Assembly (NCBI GenBank): GCA_900764115.1
Contig: CAAFMR010000194.1
Coordinates: forward strand, 1-7,707
Source: Clostridia bacterium
GTDB taxonomy: Bacteria > Bacillota > Clostridia > Oscillospirales > Acutalibacteraceae
Length of the DNA: 7,707 bases
Reading direction: 5' to 3'
A program made the position numbers and the translations under genes. The notes under the pieces were generated by a model. It saw only the letters and a program-made list of their open reading frames with translations. It did no database searches and was not told the origin of the DNA. How positions within the stretch are numbered: position 1 is the first letter of the stretch; each line of letters begins with the position of its first letter. Positions 5,092 through 7,707 of the stretch are shown one piece after another.

Positions 5092-6462
5092 TCAGCGGAT
5101 GCTGCCCACGGTGCGGGGGAACAGCTGCACATCCCGGATGTTGGACACCCCGGTCACATACATAATGATTCGCTCAAAGCCCAGCCCGAACCCGGAATGG
5201 GGCACCGAACCGAACCGCCGCAGATCCAGATAATCCCGATAGTCGTCCAGATTCATATGCCGCTCCTGCATCGCCGCCAGCAGCTTATCCAGATCCGCCT
5301 CCCGCTCGGAGCAGCCGATGATCTCGCCCACCCCCGGCACCAGCAGATCGGTGGCTGCCACCGTTTTGCCGTCGGGATTTTGCTTCATATAGAAGGATTT
5401 GATATCCTTGGGATAGTTGGTGACAAACACCGGCTTTTTGAATACCTGCTCGGTGATATACCGCTCATGCTCCGTCTGCAGGTCGCAGCCCCAATAAACC
5501 GGGTATTTGAAGTCCACATCCGCCTTTTCCAGAATGGCAATGGCGTCGGTATAATCCAGCACCTGGAAGTCGTGGTCGGTGACGCTCTTCAGCTTTTCCT
5601 GCAAGCCCGGCTCAAAGAATTTGTCGAAGAACGCCAGCTCATCCGGGCATTTTTCCATCACGTCCCGTATGATGTATTTAATCATCTCCTCGGCGATCTC
5701 AATGATGTCCGGCAGCTCCGCAAATGCCACCTCCGGCTCCACGTGCCAGAATTCCGCCACGTGCCGGGGGGTGTTGCTGTTCTCCGCCCGGAAGGAGGGA
5801 CCGAAGGTGTAGATTTTCCCCAGCGCCATGGCAGCCATTTCGCCCTCCAACTGACCGGATACGCTTAATCCCGCCCGCCGACCGAAGAAGTCGGCGGCGT
5901 AGTATTCCTCGGCGCTCTTATACTGATCGGAATAGCCGATGGTGGTCACCTTGAACATCTCGCCGGCGCCCTCGCAGTCGCTGGCGGTGATCAGCGGGGT
6001 GTTCACATACACATAGCCCCGCTCCTGGAAATACCGGTGGATGGCAGCCGCCATCACCGACCGCACCCGGAAGATGGCGTTGAACATATTGGTGCGCACC
6101 CGCAGATGGGGAATGGTACGGAGGAATTCCACCGTATGGCGCTTTTTCTGCAGCGGATATTCGCCGGGGCAGGTGCCCAGCACGGTGATCTGTGCCGCAT
6201 TCACCTCCACTCCGTTGCGCTCGCTGGCAAGCAGCTCCCCCTCCACCTTCAGGCTGGTGCCGATGGGCATAAACGCGCTGATATCGCCCAATTTCTCTTT
6301 ATCCAGCACAATCTGCAGGTGCTTGAGAGTGGTGCCGTCGTTCATCTCCAGAAAGGCGACGTTTTTCGAATCCCGGGAGGTACGCACCCAGCCGCAGACC
6401 GTGACGGTCTGCCCGACATACGCCGGGTCGGTGAACAGAATCCGGATGTCTGTGTGTTTCAT
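5092..6462 (-). CDS. asnS: Asparaginyl-tRNA synthetase AsnRS
   Basis: A 456-residue class IIb synthetase that charges tRNA-Asn. The N-terminal OB-fold anticodon-binding domain covers about residues 17-97 (VTVCGWVRTSRDSKNVAFLEMNDG region). The catalytic core carries motif 1 near 133-156, motif 2 at 221-240 (GPSFRAENSN then TPRHVAEFWH) and motif 3 at 423-433 (SGFGLGFERII). The RHVAEFWHVEPE block and the C-terminal NIRDVQLFPRT are typical of AsnRS rather than AspRS. I use the ATG at 6462: AAGGAGA lies 8 nt upstream, whereas an in-frame TTG at 6468 would be only 2 nt from it. First gene of the asnS-asnA-ispDF unit, controlled by the upstream T-box. Confidence 0.97.
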   Translation of the reverse strand: MKHTDIRILFTDPAYVGQTVTVCGWVRTSRDSKNVAFLEMNDGTTLKHLQIVLDKEKLGDISAFMPIGTSLKVEGELLASERNGVEVNAAQITVLGTCPGEYPLQKKRHTVEFLRTIPHLRVRTNMFNAIFRVRSVMAAAIHRYFQERGYVYVNTPLITASDCEGAGEMFKVTTIGYSDQYKSAEEYYAADFFGRRAGLSVSGQLEGEMAAMALGKIYTFGPSFRAENSNTPRHVAEFWHVEPEVAFAELPDIIEIAEEMIKYIIRDVMEKCPDELAFFDKFFEPGLQEKLKSVTDHDFQVLDYTDAIAILEKADVDFKYPVYWGCDLQTEHERYITEQVFKKPVFVTNYPKDIKSFYMKQNPDGKTVAATDLLVPGVGEIIGCSEREADLDKLLAAMQERHMNLDDYRDYLDLRRFGSVPHSGFGLGFERIIMYVTGVSNIRDVQLFPRTVGSIR

Positions 6463-6506
6463 AGTCAATCTCTCCTTGTCTTCTATAAAAATTCATATAC
6501 CAAAAC

Positions 6507-6544
6507 AAAAAAGCCGCCCGTCCTACATACATAGGACGAACAGC
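6507..6544 (-). terminator. T-box attenuator terminator of asnS
   Basis: On the minus strand the arm 6544-6532 (GCTGTTCGTCCTA) pairs over 13 bp, including three G-U wobbles, with 6525-6513 (TAGGACGGGCGGC) around a 6-nt loop. It is followed by TTTTTT-G-TTTT (6512-6502). The upstream arm is shared with the antiterminator helix, so the two structures exclude each other. Confidence 0.93.
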
Positions 6545-6774
6545 TAACTGCCCGTGGTGCCACCTACATTGCCGGACGATCGCCGGCCGCTCCGCCTCTG
6601 ACAAGGCTTTGCCCTTTAACGCAGGGTGTACGGCGCTCCTACTGCCCCGGACGGGGGTTCGGTTTGCGGCTCGGGAGTGTTATTCCCGCAGCGGTCTGTC
6701 GCCGGGCTCTCACCCTCCCCGGCTCGCTTGGGACGCTGTGCGGCGGTACTTCTCTCCGTCAAGGCCTGTTTCTG
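6507..6774 (-). promoter_or_regulatory. tRNA-Asn T-box riboswitch leader
   Basis: A complete transcription-attenuation T-box fills the gap before asnS. In Stem I, GGAG (6757-6754) pairs with CTCC (6677-6674) and CCGC (6746-6743) with GCGG (6689-6686). They flank the specifier loop, with AGTA (6750-6747) on one side and codon AAC (6681-6679, Asn) followed by A on the other; GGGTGAGAGCCC (6714-6703) is the usual distal part. The T-box AGGTGGCACCACGGG is at 6565-6551. Its UGGC (6562-6559) would pair with the GCCA end of uncharged tRNA-Asn. The antiterminator is UAGG (6566-6563), a 7-nt bulge, ACGGGC (6555-6550), an 8-nt loop, then GUUCGU and CCUA (6541-6532), fully paired. Uncharged tRNA would stabilise it and let transcription enter asnS. 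The 5' end is predicted from the promoter. Confidence 0.96.
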
Positions 6775-6780
6775 TTTCCG

Positions 6781-6809
6781 AGGATACCACATTTCCGACG
6801 GCTTGTCAA
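6781..6809 (-). promoter_or_regulatory. Sigma-A promoter of the T-box/asnS operon
   Basis: Perfect -35 TTGACA (6809-6804), 17 nt, then -10 TATCCT (6786-6781) with a TGG extension. The start is expected near 6774, just before the first conserved T-box stem, which agrees with a full-length Stem I leader. Confidence 0.88.
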
Positions 6810-6845
6810 CCGATTTTTTCAAAAAGCCCCTTTGACGGTTGACAA
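6803..6845. repeat. 10-bp inverted repeat enclosing two divergent -35 boxes
   Basis: TTGTCAACCG (6803-6812) and CGGTTGACAA (6836-6845) are perfect inverted copies separated by 23 nt of AT-rich sequence. Each arm contains the -35 TTGACA of one divergent promoter, so six of ten bases are explained by promoter consensus, while the flanking CGG and the terminal A are not. A regulator binding both arms could control both directions; equally it may be coincidence. Confidence 0.55.
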
Positions 6846-6867
6846 CCAGCGACAGCTGTGCTACACT
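6839..6867 (+). promoter_or_regulatory. Sigma-A promoter for short RNA / membrane protein gene
   Basis: Perfect -35 TTGACA (6839-6844), 17 nt, and -10 TACACT (6862-6867) with a TGC extension. The spacer contains the 8-bp palindrome ACAGCTGT (6852-6859). Transcription is expected to start near 6874, 42 nt before a strong terminator and 185 nt before the next start codon. Confidence 0.82.
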
Positions 6868-6873
6868 GACTGT

Positions 6874-6949
6874 CAGAAAATCGGTATGGATTTTTCTGAA
6901 TGGACGGTTCATTTTCGCCATACGCCTTTCCGGGCGTATGGCGTTTTTT
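6874..6949 (+). ncRNA. Predicted ~75-nt RNA: small RNA or attenuator leader
   Basis: The stretch between a good promoter and an intrinsic terminator folds into two hairpins. The first, at the extreme 5' end, pairs TCAGAAAATC (6873-6882) with GATTTTTCTGA (6889-6899) with one bulged T and a 6-nt loop. The second is the terminator at 6916-6943. An ATG at 6886 opens a frame that runs to 7071, but it has no ribosome binding site and sits in the first hairpin, so I do not call it coding. Either this is a free-standing small RNA, or the terminator acts as an attenuator controlling the downstream membrane protein gene, for which I find no separate promoter. I do not recognise a known riboswitch class. 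Confidence 0.5.
6916..6949 (+). terminator. Intrinsic terminator between promoter and membrane protein gene
   Basis: CGCCATACGCC (6916-6926) pairs perfectly over 11 bp with GGCGTATGGCG (6933-6943) around a 6-nt loop, followed by TTTTTT (6944-6949). It works only in the plus direction, because the minus-strand exit lacks a T-run. No plus-strand gene ends upstream, so its only visible substrate is the transcript from the promoter at 6839. Confidence 0.88.
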
Positions 6950-7058
6950 ATCAGATGCCCAGGGGCGTAGAAACGGGTCAGGGGTGGAACGACCGGACGC
7001 AGACTTGTTTTGACCGCAGCAACAACTCGACAGGAAAATGGGCAGGGAGGCTTGTGTT

Positions 7059-7707
7059 ATGCAAAAAGTAAGCAGAAATACGCGCGTGTTTCCGGCAGAG
7101 CTGGCGTATTGGTTGGCTTTGGTGCTGCTGGCGTTTGCCGTGGCGATGCTGACTACCGCCGGGTTCGGGGTGTCTATGATCGTGGCTCCGGCGTATCTGC
7201 TCAGTCTGAAGGTTTCTATTTTGTCCTTTGGGCAGGCGGAATATGTATTGCAGGCGGGAGTCTTTGTGGCATTTTGCGTGGTGATGGGGCGGTTTCGCTG
7301 GATCTACCTGTCCTCCTTCGGCACCTGCCTGCTGTATGGCGCCGTGCTGGATCTGTGGCGGCGGCTGCCGCTGTTCGACCCGCAGGTGACCGCCCCGGGC
7401 AGCCTGCCCCTGTGGGGACGGCTGCTGCTGTTCCTGTGCGGGGTGCTGCTCACCGCCCTGTCCGTTTCTCTGTTTTATAAAACGTATCTGTATCCGCAGG
7501 TATACGATTTCTTCGTGAAAGGGGTCAGCCAAAAATACGCCGTGCCGCTGCCCCGATTCAAAACGCTGTTCGATCTCTCCTGTCTGCTGGTGGCGGTGGT
7601 GCTGTCGCTGCTGTTTTTCGGACGGATAACCGCCATCGGCTGGGGCACGCTGGTGATGGCGGTATGCAACGGCACGCTTATCGGCTGGTTCGGCAAGCAA
7701 TTCGACC
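7059..7707 (+). CDS. YczE/YitT-like integral membrane protein (DUF6198-like), 3' end outside window
   Basis: An open frame of 216 codons continues past the window edge. The ATG at 7059 has GGGAGG (7045-7050) 8 nt upstream. Hydrophobic segments lie at about 15-34, 63-77, 84-98, 119-140, 173-188 and 193-212, so roughly six membrane spans with short charged loops; there is no cleavable signal peptide. The first span with its TTAGFGVSMIVAPAYLLS continuation, and the late IGWGTLVMAVCNGTLIGWF glycine motif, resemble the YczE/YitT group of uncharacterised membrane proteins (DUF6198 type). No substrate or catalytic residue can be named. It diverges from the asparagine operon and lies behind the promoter and terminator at 6839-6949, with which it may share control. 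The family assignment is from memory of motif patterns. Confidence 0.78.
   Translation, partial: MQKVSRNTRVFPAELAYWLALVLLAFAVAMLTTAGFGVSMIVAPAYLLSLKVSILSFGQAEYVLQAGVFVAFCVVMGRFRWIYLSSFGTCLLYGAVLDLWRRLPLFDPQVTAPGSLPLWGRLLLFLCGVLLTALSVSLFYKTYLYPQVYDFFVKGVSQKYAVPLPRFKTLFDLSCLLVAVVLSLLFFGRITAIGWGTLVMAVCNGTLIGWFGKQFD

Noticed and set aside
5622..5628. TGTCGAA inside asnS as a Spo0A box
   Set aside because: It lies in the middle of coding sequence far from any promoter. About one copy per window of this size is expected by chance, which also tempers the two intergenic copies.
4078..5868. A 596-codon open frame on the plus strand, antisense to asnA and asnS
   Set aside because: It is rich in His, Gln, Arg and Leu and lacks recognisable domains or a ribosome binding site. 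It is the expected stop-poor complement of GC-rich coding sequence on the other strand.
6978..7000. GGGGTGGAACGACCG resembles a T-box core in the plus-strand leader
   Set aside because: It breaks the GGNACC core spacing, no terminator follows it, and no Stem I precedes it; the only terminator lies upstream.
6886..7071. A 61-codon frame starting at ATG 6886 that overlaps the membrane protein start, possible leader peptide
   Set aside because: There is no ribosome binding site, the ATG lies in a hairpin, the frame crosses the intrinsic terminator, and there is no run of a regulatory codon.
1..7707. Insertion sequences, CRISPR arrays, tRNA or rRNA genes, phage genes or defence systems
   Set aside because: I looked on both strands and saw no transposase or integrase motifs, regular spacer-repeat arrays, tRNA cloverleaf or rRNA signatures.

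Overview
The window reads as a chromosomal segment of a GC-rich, endospore-lineage Firmicute, most likely a clostridial (Oscillospirales/Ruminococcaceae-like) gut-type bacterium. This is an inference from the spoIIA sporulation operon, AGGAGG-type ribosome binding sites, a Gram-positive LexA box, a tRNA-Asn T-box leader and GC-rich coding with many Ala/Gly/Arg codons. I see no mobile element, CRISPR array, tRNA or rRNA.

Layout. (1) 1-320: the first 20 codons of uvrB leave the window on the minus strand behind an SOS-regulated promoter. Divergent from it, a near-consensus sigma-A promoter drives a plus-strand gene (321-665) for a small protein with a four-cysteine N-terminal part and a histone-H1-like Lys/Ala/Pro tail. 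(2) 709-743: a perfect 14-bp hairpin separates this gene from the convergent minus-strand genes. (3) 755-2732, minus strand: spoIIAA-spoIIAB-sigF, all with overlapping junctions, followed by a yqxD/yaiI-family gene (UPF0178) that has its own sigma-A promoter. (4) 2733-2878: a terminator for the upstream operon, which may double as the site of a sporulation promoter. (5) 2879-6462, minus strand: asnS-asnA-ispDF, closely packed (gaps of 21 and 14 nt) behind a complete T-box riboswitch (about 6507-6774). The T-box has an AAC (Asn) specifier, a UGGC acceptor-binding bulge, and antiterminator and terminator helices that can be drawn base by base. (6) 6781-6867: two divergent promoters whose -35 boxes sit in a 10-bp perfect inverted repeat. 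(7) 6839-7707, plus strand: a promoter, a predicted RNA of about 75 nt with two hairpins that ends in an intrinsic terminator, then a membrane protein gene (YczE/YitT-like, DUF6198-like) that runs off the window.

How the genes work together. Uncharged tRNA-Asn should switch on asparaginyl-tRNA synthetase and ammonia-dependent asparagine synthetase together. The fused isoprenoid enzyme IspDF, with no visible promoter of its own, would be carried along. The spoIIA genes form the partner-switching module that controls the forespore sigma factor.

Most of the window is recognisable core genome. The less ordinary parts are the short-RNA/attenuator candidate at 6874-6949, the Cys4/H1-tail protein, the coupling of isoprenoid synthesis to an asparagine T-box, and the compact regulatory overlaps.
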